Shown here in pieces: positions 28,563 through 37,623 of a DNA stretch of 64,000 nucleotides. The translations under genes and the position numbers were made by a program. Each line of letters opens with the position of its first letter. The first letter of the stretch is position 1. The notes under the pieces were generated by a model that was not told the origin of the DNA, did not search any database, and was given only the letters and a program-made list of their open reading frames with translations. Source of the DNA: Chersky-840 sp035604715 (lineage in GTDB: Bacteria; Actinomycetota; Acidimicrobiia; Acidimicrobiales; UBA8190); assembly GCA_963731665.1 (NCBI GenBank), contig CAVSWP010000001.1, positions 1-64,000 of the forward strand, in the 5' to 3' direction.

Positions 28563-30053
28563 CTACGCGGGGGGCGGGACGGCGAGGAGGGCGGACAGCG
28601 CCGCCGCCAGCCCGGCCGCGCTGTGCTCGTCGGCCACCACATCGACGTGCAGTCCGGCGCGGGCGGCCGCCTCGGCGGTGACCGGCCCGATGCAGGCCAC
28701 GACCGGTGGTGGACGGCGCCCGCCGGCGAGCTCGACGTAGTACGTCACGGTGGACGGAGACGTGAAGGTGATGACGTCGGCCGCTGAGGCCGCGTCGAGC
28801 TCGTGCTCCCCGACCCCCTCGGCGCCTGCGGCCGCCACGGTGCGGTAGGCGTCGACCTCGGTCACCTCCCAGCCCTTGTGGCGCAGTCCCGGGGCCACCA
28901 CGTCGCGAGCCCCCACGGCCCGGGGAAACAGCACTCGCCCGCGGCGCGAGGACCCCGGCGGGGCGCTCGGCATGGCGGCCACGAGCCCCTCGGCCGTCTC
29001 GTCGTCGGGCACCAGGTCGGCGGCGAGGCGGTAGGTGGCCAGAGCCCGGGCCGTGGCCGCCCCGACGGCTGCCAACCGGACGCCTCCGAGCGACCGCCCG
29101 TCGCGCAGCGGTCCGACGAAACGCTCGACGGCGTTGGCAGAGGTGAACACCACCCAGTCGTAGGCGCCGGCGCCGGCCGCCTCGGTGCGCAAGGCCCGGC
29201 CCCCGTCCGGTGGGTCGGCCACGGCGATGACCGGGAGCTCGATCACCGACGCCCCTGCCCCCACCAAGGCCGAGACGAGATCGGCGGCCTGGGCGCGGGT
29301 GCGGGTGACCACCACCGTGGTTCCCGAGAGCGGTCCTCCGGCGCCGGCGCGCAGGTCGAGGGCGGCCACCGGGCCGACCACGATGGTGCACGGGGGGCCG
29401 AGGTCCACGTCGGGGAGCTCCGCCAGCGTGGTACGGACGCGTGCCTGTGTCGATGTCGTCCCGCGCTGCACCACGAGCACCGGCGTCTGCGGGCTGCGTC
29501 CGGCAGCGATGAGCCTGCGGGCGATCTCGGCGCGCGCCGCCATGCCCATCAGGATCACCAGCGTGCCTTGGGCCCGGGCCAGCGACGCCCAATCCACCGC
29601 ACTGGGCGCTTCGGGGTCGCCCACGTGGCCGCTCACCACCGTCACCGACGACGACAGCCCTCGATGCGTCACCGGCACGCCGGCCGCCGCCGGGACGGCG
29701 AAGGCGGACGAGACCCCGGGGATCACCTCGAAGGGAATGCCGGCCGCCAACAGGACCTCGGCTTCCTCCCCGCCGCGCCCGAAGACGAAGGGGTCGCCGC
29801 CTTTGAGGCGGACCACGGTCCGGCCCTGTCGCCCGTGTTCGAGGATGAGGGCGTTGACCTCGTCCTGGTGCCGGGTCTGGCCCGGTCGCTTGCCCACGTC
29901 GATGCGTTGCGCCTCCGGCGGGGCCAGCTCCAACAGGCGGGGGTCGACCAGCCGGTCGAAGAGGACCACCTCGGCCACGCCCAACACCTCGGCCCCACGC
30001 CGGGTGAGGAGGCCGGGGTCCCCAGGGCCCGCCCCGACCAGAAAGACGGTCAC
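28563..30053 (-). CDS. Uroporphyrinogen-III C-methyltransferase / uroporphyrinogen-III synthase fusion
   Basis: A 496-residue fusion of two enzymes. Residues 1-245 are a SUMT (CobA-type) methyltransferase, with VFLVGAGPGDPGLLT, the GGDPFVFGRGGEEAE motif and the SAM-site VIPGVSSA. Residues 250-496 are a HemD-type synthase with two alternating domains (VVFTSANAVERF, then ITFTSPSTVTYY). The enzyme should close hydroxymethylbilane to uroporphyrinogen III and methylate it toward siroheme or cobalamin. The start is the GTG at 30053, overlapping the hemC stop (GTGA). Such fusions are common in Actinobacteria. Confidence 0.92.
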   Translation of the reverse strand: MTVFLVGAGPGDPGLLTRRGAEVLGVAEVVLFDRLVDPRLLELAPPEAQRIDVGKRPGQTRHQDEVNALILEHGRQGRTVVRLKGGDPFVFGRGGEEAEVLLAAGIPFEVIPGVSSAFAVPAAAGVPVTHRGLSSSVTVVSGHVGDPEAPSAVDWASLARAQGTLVILMGMAARAEIARRLIAAGRSPQTPVLVVQRGTTSTQARVRTTLAELPDVDLGPPCTIVVGPVAALDLRAGAGGPLSGTTVVVTRTRAQAADLVSALVGAGASVIELPVIAVADPPDGGRALRTEAAGAGAYDWVVFTSANAVERFVGPLRDGRSLGGVRLAAVGAATARALATYRLAADLVPDDETAEGLVAAMPSAPPGSSRRGRVLFPRAVGARDVVAPGLRHKGWEVTEVDAYRTVAAAGAEGVGEHELDAASAADVITFTSPSTVTYYVELAGGRRPPPVVACIGPVTAEAAARAGLHVDVVADEHSAAGLAAALSALLAVPPPA

Positions 30054-31042
30054 CGGCGCCGGGCGCCCGTGGCCGGTTGCGCCAAGCCCACATCGACCCC
30101 GTCGTGGCTCCAGTCGTCGAGCGACCGTCCGCCCCGGTCGTCGAGCAACAGGTGGGTGAGTCGCCTCCCGAGCTCGACGGGGTCGGACCGCGGGCCGGTC
30201 ACGCGCCCCCGGAGCAGGACCCGCCCGTCGCGGCTGGCCAGAAAACCCTCGATGGCGAGCTCGGCGCCGTCACCGTCGGGGACCGCCAGCGCTCCCAGCG
30301 GAAGCGTGCACCCTCCCCCCAACTCGGCCAGAAAGGCGCGCTCGGCGGCGACGGCGTCATGGGCATCGACGTCGTCGGTGGCACCCACCAGCTCGAGCAC
30401 GGCGTGGTCGCCGGCGCGGCACTCGACGGCAAGAGCGCCCTGGCCCACCTGGGGCAGCAACGTGCCGGGATCGAGCACCTGGGCGACCTGCTCCGCCAGC
30501 CCCAGACGTTCGAGAGCGGCCAGGGCGAGCACCCCGGCGCCGACCTGTTGGGCGCGTGCCAGGCGGGTGGCCATGTTGCCGCGCAGCTCGCAGAAGGCCA
30601 GGTCGGGCCGGAGCCAGGCGAGTTGCGCCCGGCGACGCACCGAACCGGTGGCCACGAGGGCGCCGGTCGGCAACTCCTCGAGGGTGCAGCCCACCAACGC
30701 GTCGCGAGGATCGGCCCGTTCGGGCACGCAGGCCAGCACCAGACCCGGGGGCGTCGCCGAGGGCAGGTCCTTGGCGGAGTGCACCGCCAGGTCGGCTCGG
30801 CCCTCGAGCACGGCCAACTGCACTTCCTTCACGAAGGCCCCTTGCGCCCCCAACTGGGCCACGGGGACGTCGGCGAGCGCATCCCCCGTGGTCTGCACCA
30901 CGACGAGCTCGCACGGCGGTGCTCCGGGCACAGCCCCCAGAAGATCGGCGACCCGCTGCGCCTGCCAGCGCGCCAGGGGCGACCCCCGGGTGGCCAGCCG
31001 CAGGACCCGGTGTCCGCCCTCCCCGCCGATCGGGGTCACCAC
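30050..31042 (-). CDS. hemC: Hydroxymethylbilane synthase (porphobilinogen deaminase)
   Basis: Polymerises four porphobilinogens to hydroxymethylbilane. 330 residues. The cofactor-carrying cysteine is in GGGCTLPLGA; other marks are LRLATRGSPLARWQAQ, DLAVHSAKDLP and GALVATGSVRRRAQL. The start codon is a GTG at about 31042, four bases from the hemA stop. Gene order hemA-hemC-hemD-hemB is the usual one. Confidence 0.95.
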   Translation of the reverse strand: MVTPIGGEGGHRVLRLATRGSPLARWQAQRVADLLGAVPGAPPCELVVVQTTGDALADVPVAQLGAQGAFVKEVQLAVLEGRADLAVHSAKDLPSATPPGLVLACVPERADPRDALVGCTLEELPTGALVATGSVRRRAQLAWLRPDLAFCELRGNMATRLARAQQVGAGVLALAALERLGLAEQVAQVLDPGTLLPQVGQGALAVECRAGDHAVLELVGATDDVDAHDAVAAERAFLAELGGGCTLPLGALAVPDGDGAELAIEGFLASRDGRVLLRGRVTGPRSDPVELGRRLTHLLLDDRGGRSLDDWSHDGVDVGLAQPATGARRR

Positions 31043-31046
31043 GGCG

Positions 31047-32372
31047 TCAGAGGTCGAACAGCGTGCGCAGCGCCTCGACCAGGCGCTCCCCCCGTGGGGT
31101 GCCCGCCGCCTCCTTCACCGCCACGGTGGGGTGGTGGAGCAACTTGGCGAGCACGTCGCGCACCACCGAGTCGACCTCGTGCCACTGGCGCTCGTCGAGC
31201 TCGGCCAATCGGGCGCGGTGGCGTTCGAGCTCGGCGCGCCGCAGCTCCTCGACCCGGGCCCGCAACGACGAGACGACGGGGGCGGCGCCTCGGGCCCGCT
31301 CCTCGGCGCGGTAGCGCTCGACCTCCTGGCCCACGATCAGTCGTGCCGCCGACAGCTCGCCCCGGCGTCCCGCCAGCGCCCGCTCGGCGTGCTCGGTGAG
31401 GTCGTCCATGTCGAGCAGGTCGATCCCCGGGACGGCGACCACGGCGGGATCGACGTTGCGGGGAACCCCCAGGTCCACCACCACCAACGGGGCCAGGCCG
31501 GCCGTCGCCGTGCGTGCCCCGGTGGCGGGGGCGAGCATGGCGGCGTCGAGCACCGGCAGGGCGGCGCCCGTGGTCACGAACACGACGTCGGCCCCGGCCA
31601 GCGCGCCGGGGAGCCCGTCCAGTCCCACGCCGTTGCCCCCCACGGTGGCGGCGAGCGTCGAGGCCCGCCCGACGGTGCGGTTGGCCACGACCACCTGGGC
31701 GAGGTCGCCGTGACCGGCCAGCGCCTGCACCATGCCCTCTCCCATCTCCCCCGCACCCACCACGACGACGTGGCGACCGGTGAGCGAGCCGCCCAGCCTC
31801 GAGGCGGCCAACTCCACGGCCACCTGGGACAGCGACGTCGACCCTTGCGCGATGGCCGTCGTCGACCGGACATGGCGTCCGGCTTGCACGGCGTGACGGA
31901 ACAGCCCCGACAGCACCGGACCGCTGGCGTGTTCGGCCCGGGCGCGCTCGAGGGCCCGTCGCACTTGGCCGAGGACCTCGGTCTCGCCCAGGACGCTCGA
32001 GCGGAGCCCGGCCGCCACCTCGAAGAGATGACCGGCCACGGCGTCGTCGAAGAACACCGTCCAGCGGCCGTCCAGGGTGTCAGGGGTCGTCCCCGCCATC
32101 GCCGCCAGGAACTCCTGGAGGTCGGTGACCCCCTCGTGGAAGCGCTCCACCACGGCATAGAGCTCGGTGCGCATGCACGTCGACAGCACCACCACCTCGG
32201 CCAGGTTGGCCCGGTCCCGCAGGCCCGCGACCACCTTGCCGAGATCGTCCTCGGAAATGGCCACCCTTTCGAGCACGTCGAGGGGGACCTGGTGCTGCTC
32301 GAGTCCAACCACGATGACGGACAAAGTCTTGGCTGTGCTCCTTGGGGTGGGCGCAAGGCGCCGGCGCGACAC
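31047..32372 (-). CDS. hemA: Glutamyl-tRNA reductase
   Basis: First enzyme of the C5 route, reducing glutamyl-tRNA to glutamate-1-semialdehyde with NADPH. The catalytic cysteine is in LSTCMRTELYA; the NADPH domain shows VVVVGAGEMGEG and the dimerisation helix lies at the C-terminus. The open frame begins with a GTG at 32372, but the family start (L/M-SVIVVGLEQ) fits a TTG at 32324, which has AAGGAG about 12 bases upstream; the true start is undecided. It lies 80 bases downstream of rex. Confidence 0.94.
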   Translation of the reverse strand: MSRRRLAPTPRSTAKTLSVIVVGLEQHQVPLDVLERVAISEDDLGKVVAGLRDRANLAEVVVLSTCMRTELYAVVERFHEGVTDLQEFLAAMAGTTPDTLDGRWTVFFDDAVAGHLFEVAAGLRSSVLGETEVLGQVRRALERARAEHASGPVLSGLFRHAVQAGRHVRSTTAIAQGSTSLSQVAVELAASRLGGSLTGRHVVVVGAGEMGEGMVQALAGHGDLAQVVVANRTVGRASTLAATVGGNGVGLDGLPGALAGADVVFVTTGAALPVLDAAMLAPATGARTATAGLAPLVVVDLGVPRNVDPAVVAVPGIDLLDMDDLTEHAERALAGRRGELSAARLIVGQEVERYRAEERARGAAPVVSSLRARVEELRRAELERHRARLAELDERQWHEVDSVVRDVLAKLLHHPTVAVKEAAGTPRGERLVEALRTLFDL

Positions 32373-32452
32373 CGCCCTCGTGGGCCGGTTCCCTCCCTAC
32401 CAGGATGCCGGTCGGCGGGGCTATACGCCAGACCGCACAGCCCGCGCCGAGG

Positions 32453-33160
32453 TCAGCCGGGCTCGGTGGAGCTGAGACCCACGGCGTGCGGGAGCTGCGA
32501 CCACGTGGGCGCCGTACCGGGGAGGTCTCGGTGTGAGAGGTAGAAGCTCATGACCTGCAACTCGATGGACAGGTCGACGTAGCGCAACAGGACTTCGGGG
32601 GGCACGGTGAGGACCCGGGGGGCAAAGTTGAGCACCGAACCCACGCCCGCTTGGACCATGCGGTCGGCCACCTCCTGGGCGACGGCGGCCGGGGTGGCGA
32701 TGACGCCGATCGACGGGGGGTCGGCGGCCGACACCCGTTCGAACTCGTCGACGTGGTGGACGGTCACCCCGCTGATCTCGTTGCCGAGCAGCGTCGGCTC
32801 GACGTCGAACAACCCGGCCACCCGAAAGCCCCGGGAGTTGAATCCCTGGGAATTGGCGAGGGCGCGGCCCAGGTTGCCGAGGCCCACGATGGCGACCGGC
32901 CAGTCGCCGTGGAGGCCGAGCTCCCTGTCGATCTGGGTGAGGAGGAACTGGGCCTCGTAGCCCGAGCCGCGCGTCCCGAACGACCCCAGGAACGAAAGGT
33001 CCTTGCGCACCTTGGACGCGTTCACCCGCGCCATTTCCGCCAGCTGGTCGGAGGACACCGTGGTCGTCCCGGCCCGGACCAGCTCGAGGAGGATCCGCTG
33101 GTACACGGGAAGGCGTGCGACCGTCGCCTCGGGAATACGGCGGGTGTTGGGGACCACCAT
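32453..33160 (-). CDS. rex: Redox-sensing transcriptional repressor Rex
   Basis: A 235-residue NADH/NAD+-responsive repressor. The N-terminal winged helix reads ATVARLPVYQRILLELVRAG and SKVRKDLSFLGSFGTRGSGY; the Rossmann domain has VAIVGLGNLGRALAN; the C-terminal swapped helix (VDLSIELQVMSFYLSH) is typical. The ATG at 33160 is the family start (a GTG at 33199 would add 13 residues). In Gram-positive bacteria Rex controls respiratory and fermentative genes, and rex next to hemA is a known actinobacterial arrangement. Confidence 0.93.
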   Translation of the reverse strand: MVVPNTRRIPEATVARLPVYQRILLELVRAGTTTVSSDQLAEMARVNASKVRKDLSFLGSFGTRGSGYEAQFLLTQIDRELGLHGDWPVAIVGLGNLGRALANSQGFNSRGFRVAGLFDVEPTLLGNEISGVTVHHVDEFERVSAADPPSIGVIATPAAVAQEVADRMVQAGVGSVLNFAPRVLTVPPEVLLRYVDLSIELQVMSFYLSHRDLPGTAPTWSQLPHAVGLSSTEPG

Positions 33161-33257
33161 GCCGCCGGATCGTACCGACACAGTGGTGCCCGACACCAAG
33201 TCGAAGTGCCGTCACGGCGAGTGGGTGGGCGCGCGGCGCGCCCCGGGCGTCGACGCC

Positions 33258-34928
33258 TCAGGCCGGGCGGTCGCGCAACGCTCTGCGCAGGGCCTTGTCG
33301 GCCAGGCCCTTGGGGAGCTCCGGCACGAACCTGATCACCGTCGGGCACTTGTAGCGCGCCAGGTTGGCCGCGCAGTAGGCGCGCACCAGTTCCTCGGTGA
33401 CCGCGCCGGCGGGCTCCGCCACGATCACGACCTCGACGGTCTCGCCCGTGACGGGATCGGGTCGGCCCACCGCCACCGCCTCGGACACACCGGGCACCGA
33501 GGCCACCACCCGCTCCACCTCGGCGGGGAACACGTTGAACCCCGACACGATGATCAGGTCCTTGGAACGGTCCACGACGAAGAGGTCACCCTCGTCGCCG
33601 ATCACGCCGATGTCGCCGGTCCGCAACCATCCGTCGTCGGTGATCACCCGGGAGGTGGCGGCGCGGTCGCGCCAGTAGCCGGCGAACACGTTGGCGCCCC
33701 GCACCCAGATCTCGCCGGGGTCGCCTTCGAGCACCGGCTCGTCCTCCTCGTCCATCAGTTGCACCTCGATCCCCGGCAGAGGGCGTCCGACCGAGCCCGG
33801 GCGGTTGCGCCCGGTGCCGACCGACGTCGACACCGCCGGCGAGGCCTCGGTCAGCCCGTACCCCTGCCAGATCTCGATCCCGTAGCGACGCTCGAAGCGC
33901 GCCGCCACGTCGGCGTCGAGCGCGGCTGCTCCCGAGATCGCCCGGCGCACCCCCGCCAGCGGGGACGGGTCACCGCGCGGTGAGGACGGCAGGTCGGCCC
34001 ACGCCGCGAACATGGTGGGGACGCCGAGCAAGGTGGTCACGCCCAGGTCCCGCACCTGGGCCAGCGAGCCCGCCGCGTCGAAACGGGTGTCGAGCACCAG
34101 CGCGGCGCCCGTCGCCAGGGAGAGCCCCAGCACCACGTTCAACCCGAAGATGTGGAACAGGGGAAGGGCGACGAACCCGACGTCGTCGGAGACGAGGATC
34201 TCGGGGATGGCGAGCATCTGGCGCAGGTTGGACATCAGGTTGCCGTGGGTGAGCATGGCGGCCTTGGGGTCACCGGCCGTGCCCGAGGTGAACAGGAGCA
34301 CCGCCAGGTCCGACTCCTCGCGCTCCACCGGGCGCAGGAAGGGCTCGGCCTCGGGGACCCCTTCGGCCGGACCGTCCGACCCACCCTCCTTCGTCGTGGC
34401 GGGGGCCTCCTTCGCACCGTCGGCCTCCCCCTTCTTGGCGGCCTGGGCCTCTTCGGTGCCCGGGGCCTGCGCTGTCGGGGGCTCGACCGGCTCGGGCTCG
34501 GGCTTCGGAGCGGCGGAGACCTCTTCCCACGCCCGCACCCCGAGGGCGGCGGCGGCGGGGGCCGAGGCGTGGACGGCCGGCAGCACCACGTGGGGAACCT
34601 TGGGCACGACCCCGGCCGCCCCGTTGGCCAGCAGGACCACGGGCTCGACCACCTTGAGCTCCCGTGCCAGCTCGTTGGGCGGGCTGTTGGGGTTGAGCGG
34701 AACGGCGACCGCGCCGGTCGCCAGGACACCGAGGTACGCCACCACGAAGTCGACCGACGTGGGCCAGACGATCGCCACCCGGTCGTCGGGTCGGACCCCG
34801 AAGTCGGCCAAGGCGGTGGCGACGGCCGCCGCCCGGCGGCGAACCTCACCCCAGGTGTGCCACGTGCCGGCCTCGTACAGGGCGCGGTCCGCCGCGGCAT
34901 GCTCGTCGGCGAGGACCGCCAGGTTCAT
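33258..34928 (-). CDS. Acyl-CoA synthetase / AMP-dependent ligase with a low-complexity insert
   Basis: An ANL-superfamily ligase of 556 residues, likely activating a fatty acid with ATP and CoA. Motifs: P-loop LLFTSGTAGDPKAAM (the usual Lys-Gly is Lys-Ala here), GYGLTEASPAVS, WLRTGDIGVI, SKDLIIVSGFNVFPAEVE, and the C-terminal catalytic lysine in ARYKCP. An insert of about 55 residues at 150-205, rich in Glu, Pro, Lys and Ala, separates the N-terminal part from the P-loop. The ATG at 34928 overlaps the stop of the upstream gene (ATGA). Confidence 0.85.
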   Translation of the reverse strand: MNLAVLADEHAAADRALYEAGTWHTWGEVRRRAAAVATALADFGVRPDDRVAIVWPTSVDFVVAYLGVLATGAVAVPLNPNSPPNELARELKVVEPVVLLANGAAGVVPKVPHVVLPAVHASAPAAAALGVRAWEEVSAAPKPEPEPVEPPTAQAPGTEEAQAAKKGEADGAKEAPATTKEGGSDGPAEGVPEAEPFLRPVEREESDLAVLLFTSGTAGDPKAAMLTHGNLMSNLRQMLAIPEILVSDDVGFVALPLFHIFGLNVVLGLSLATGAALVLDTRFDAAGSLAQVRDLGVTTLLGVPTMFAAWADLPSSPRGDPSPLAGVRRAISGAAALDADVAARFERRYGIEIWQGYGLTEASPAVSTSVGTGRNRPGSVGRPLPGIEVQLMDEEDEPVLEGDPGEIWVRGANVFAGYWRDRAATSRVITDDGWLRTGDIGVIGDEGDLFVVDRSKDLIIVSGFNVFPAEVERVVASVPGVSEAVAVGRPDPVTGETVEVVIVAEPAGAVTEELVRAYCAANLARYKCPTVIRFVPELPKGLADKALRRALRDRPA

Positions 34929-35782
34929 GGTGCGCTTCGACCGGGAGCGATTGCTCGCAAGCTCACGACGTCGCCCGACTGCACCTGGAGCACGGTAGCG
35001 GCCGAATGTCGGTGACACACCAGGGCGAGGTGCCCGTTGGCGTCGACCACCAGGCCCAGCGCACCGGGCTCGAGCTCGGCGAAGGCCCGCACCCTCCGGG
35101 CCCGGTGCACACCGGCCGCCACCACCTCGAGGTCGATGTCGATCGCCGACGCCACCGCGTCGTCGCCACGGGCGGCGAGCTGCACGTTGCCGAAACGGTC
35201 CACCCACTGCACCTCGGACTCGAGGACCCCCGGTGCCACCGACAGCCGGGGGGCGCCGAGACGGACCAGCGTGGAGGGGTCGAGCTGTTCACCGAGGTCC
35301 GATATGGGGACCCCCTGCCACAGCTGGGCGGCGGCCGGGGCGAACAGGTCGCGCCCGTCGAAGGTGGAGACGCTGTCCTCGCCCACAGGGGCCAGCACGA
35401 CGGCACGGTCGGCACCGCCGAGGAGGTCCACCGCCCACGGGAGCAGACCGTTGTCGGGCCCCACGAAATGACGCGGCCCGTGCACGCCTGTCGCCGGGGC
35501 CACCGACACGGCAACACCACGCCTGGTGGTGCCGACCGAGGGGTCGACGACGGCGAGCACGACCCCCGGCCCCAGGTGCGGCACGGCGCGCATCAACGCC
35601 AGTGCACCCGCCCTGACGTCGAACGGCGTCACGCCGTGGGTCAGGTCGATGATCGACGCGTCGGGTGCCTCTCGCTGGACCACCGCTCGAAGCACTCCGG
35701 CGAACTCGTCGGCAAGCCCGTAGTCGGTCAGGACGAAGACCGACCCCCGGCGCCCGGCGCCACCCGCCCCCCTCGTCGCCAA
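34925..35782 (-). CDS. SAM hydroxide adenosyltransferase (DUF62 family)
   Basis: A 285-residue protein of the family that includes the SAM-hydrolysing duf62 enzymes and the fluorinases. Seen are LTDYGLADEFAGVLRAVV, VVDPSVGTTRRGVAV, FVGPDNGLLPWA and WVDRFGNVQLA. Known members hydrolyse SAM to adenosine and methionine; the fluorinase-specific loop is not visible. Coupled by a four-base overlap to the acyl-CoA ligase; the biological link between the two is unclear. Confidence 0.87.
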   Translation of the reverse strand: MATRGAGGAGRRGSVFVLTDYGLADEFAGVLRAVVQREAPDASIIDLTHGVTPFDVRAGALALMRAVPHLGPGVVLAVVDPSVGTTRRGVAVSVAPATGVHGPRHFVGPDNGLLPWAVDLLGGADRAVVLAPVGEDSVSTFDGRDLFAPAAAQLWQGVPISDLGEQLDPSTLVRLGAPRLSVAPGVLESEVQWVDRFGNVQLAARGDDAVASAIDIDLEVVAAGVHRARRVRAFAELEPGALGLVVDANGHLALVCHRHSAATVLQVQSGDVVSLRAIAPGRSAP

Positions 35783-35797
35783 GGCGGCTGGCTGGGG

Positions 35798-36004
35798 TCA
35801 GCCGGCCTGGGTGTACCGGTCGGCCAGGTACCTGTTCACGTCTTCCTCGCGAAGACGGAACGACTTCCCCACGCGTACCGCAGGGAGCTCTCCTGCATTG
35901 ATCAATCGGTACACAGTCATATTCGACACTCTCAGCGTGCTCGCCACCTCGCGTACCGTCAGGTAGCGAGCGCTGGTGACGTCATCAGCGCTCAGTGGAA
36001 TCAC
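35798..36004 (-). CDS. Excisionase-type helix-turn-helix DNA-binding protein
   Basis: A 68-residue protein that is almost entirely a MerR/excisionase-like winged helix: YLTVREVASTLRVSNMTVYR, INAGELPAVRVGKSFRL and EEDVNRYL. Such small proteins act as DNA-bending regulators (BldC-like) as well as phage excisionases; there is no integrase nearby, so a regulator is more likely. The start is GTG 36004, preceded by GGGAGAGG. A possible minus-10, TACAGT, lies about 30 bases upstream in an unusually AT-rich patch. Confidence 0.8.
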   Translation of the reverse strand: MIPLSADDVTSARYLTVREVASTLRVSNMTVYRLINAGELPAVRVGKSFRLREEDVNRYLADRYTQAG

Positions 36005-36101
36005 CCCTCTCCCGCCTGAGGCGACTGTACGCCAATGTGGTGAATGTTGGAAAGAGAGCGGGCCAGAAAGCTGCTGCTCAGGCGGAGCGGGGGGTCCCGG
36101 G

Positions 36102-36146
36102 CAGCCCCCCTGGGGGGTCGGATCACCTCCCGGGGGCCCCCGGGGT
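36102..36146. terminator. Strong GC palindromes after proC
   Basis: Two perfect inverted repeats follow the proC stop: CCCCCC-T-GGGGGG at 36105-36117 and CCCGGGGGCCCCCGGG at 36129-36144. Together they would form very stable hairpins. No T-run follows. They probably mark the 3' end of the proC transcript. Confidence 0.5.
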
Positions 36147-36148
36147 GG

Positions 36149-36937
36149 TCATCGAGCCAGTTGGCGGGAGCGCTCGGTGGCGGCGGCCACGGCGGCCGTG
36201 ATCGCCACCCGGACCCCCCCGTCCTCGAGCACCCGCAGCCCCGCCTCGGTGGTGCCCCCGGGCGAGGTCACCTGCTCGCGCAGGCTCTGGGCGGTCTCGC
36301 CCGACTCGACCAGGAGCCGGGCCGCCCCGGCCACCGTGTCGGTGGCCAGGAGCCGGCTCACGTCCGGGGACAGCCCCACCGCCATGCCCGCCTCGATGAG
36401 CGCCTCGACCACGAGGAAGACATAGGCCGGGCCCGAGCCCGACAACCCCGTCACGGCGTCGAGCGCCGTCTCGGGGAGGCGCACGACGTGGCCGACGGCG
36501 GACAACAGCTCCTCGGCCCAGGCCACATCGGCCTCGGTGGCCACCGATCCCCCCGCCAGGGCGGACACTGCGGCCCGCACCGTGGCGGGCGTGTTGGGCA
36601 TGGCTCGCACCACCGCCGTGCCCGGGGGGAGCCACGATTCGAGGCGGGCCAAGGGCACGCCCGCCATGATCGACAGCACCCGGCCGATGCCCAATCCCGC
36701 CAGGGCCGCGCACGCCTCTTGGCCCACGGCCGGCTTGACGGCCAGCACGGCCGCCGACGCGTCGGTGGCCTCGGTGCGGACCTCGACGCCGGGGAGCTCA
36801 CCGGCGAGCTCCGATCGACGATCGGCCGACGGTTCGACCACGACGATGTCGGCGGGACGCCAGCGCGCGCTGAGAAGCCCGTGGACGAGCGCACCACCCA
36901 TGCGGCCACCCCCCACGACGAGCAAGCGCGGCTTCAC
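36149..36937 (-). CDS. proC: Pyrroline-5-carboxylate reductase
   Basis: Last step of proline synthesis, reducing pyrroline-5-carboxylate with NAD(P)H. 262 residues from the GTG at 36937. The dinucleotide site is LLVVGGGRMGGALVHGL; the C-terminal signature (ALDAVTGLSGSGPAYVFLVV, then EQVTSPGGTTEAGLRVLE) is intact. A longer open reading to 37096 has no family support. Confidence 0.93.
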   Translation of the reverse strand: MKPRLLVVGGGRMGGALVHGLLSARWRPADIVVVEPSADRRSELAGELPGVEVRTEATDASAAVLAVKPAVGQEACAALAGLGIGRVLSIMAGVPLARLESWLPPGTAVVRAMPNTPATVRAAVSALAGGSVATEADVAWAEELLSAVGHVVRLPETALDAVTGLSGSGPAYVFLVVEALIEAGMAVGLSPDVSRLLATDTVAGAARLLVESGETAQSLREQVTSPGGTTEAGLRVLEDGGVRVAITAAVAAATERSRQLAR

Positions 36938-37118
36938 GGCGGTGACGCTACCGACGATGACGACGCGGCGCGGCCCGAGGAACCCTGGACACCAGTCGCA
37001 CTTCCCCGATCGACCAGCATCACCAGCCCCTCGGGCCGTGCGCTCTGGCACCCTAGCCGGTGCGCGACGCGCGCGCCGGGGGTTTGACGCGTGCAAATGG
37101 CGTCGAGCGCGCCGCGCA

Positions 37119-37595
37119 TCACGCCGGCCGGCGGCGACGATACCGACCTGCGAATCCGATGCTCATGGCCGTCGGAAAGCAGTCGTCGACATACGCCAGG
37201 CTCGAGCCCACGATGCGGTCGAGCTCGTCCTCGGTGACCGCGCTGACCGGGACCTCGCCCACCAGGTACACGGCGTCCTCGGCGCCCAGGGCGAAGCGCA
37301 TCTGGTGCAGCTCGGCGTTGCGCCGCAACAGGTACTCGAACGTCTCCCGGACGTTCACCTCGGGGGCCGGCATGACCTGAGCCTCGTGCTGCAACGTGCG
37401 CTGGCGGATCGTGAGCCATACCGTGACGAAGTCCTTCTCCTCGGCGCGCAGCCGCAGGTACCAGCGAGCGAGCTCGGGCTGGCGGTCGACGGCCACCACC
37501 GCGCCCCCTTCGGCGAGGCGGGCCGCCGACCAGCGCTCGATGACGGCGTCACACGCGGCCAGCTCCTCGGCAGAGGCGATGTCGGCGATGGGCAC
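37119..37595 (-). CDS. YbjN-domain protein
   Basis: A 158-residue protein matching the YbjN/type III chaperone-like family, with VWLTIRQRTLQHEAQVMPAP, NVRETFEYLLRRNAELHQMR and FALGAEDAVYLVGEVP. A gene of this family directly after mshA is a conserved actinobacterial arrangement, also found in mycobacteria as I recall. The function is not established. The start is GTG 37595, 28 bases after mshA. Confidence 0.8.
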   Translation of the reverse strand: MPIADIASAEELAACDAVIERWSAARLAEGGAVVAVDRQPELARWYLRLRAEEKDFVTVWLTIRQRTLQHEAQVMPAPEVNVRETFEYLLRRNAELHQMRFALGAEDAVYLVGEVPVSAVTEDELDRIVGSSLAYVDDCFPTAMSIGFAGRYRRRRPA

Positions 37596-37623
37596 GCGCT
37601 CGAGCCCCCGGGGAGCTCCGGCG

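Noticed and set aside
25738..32543. Very long plus-strand frames (870 and 1246 residues) opposite the hem genes
   Set aside because: Composition is that of antisense shadow; the minus-strand hem genes have clear catalytic motifs.
35798..36004. Prophage excisionase
   Set aside because: No integrase, attachment repeat or phage gene is nearby; such small HTH proteins are common chromosomal regulators in Actinobacteria.
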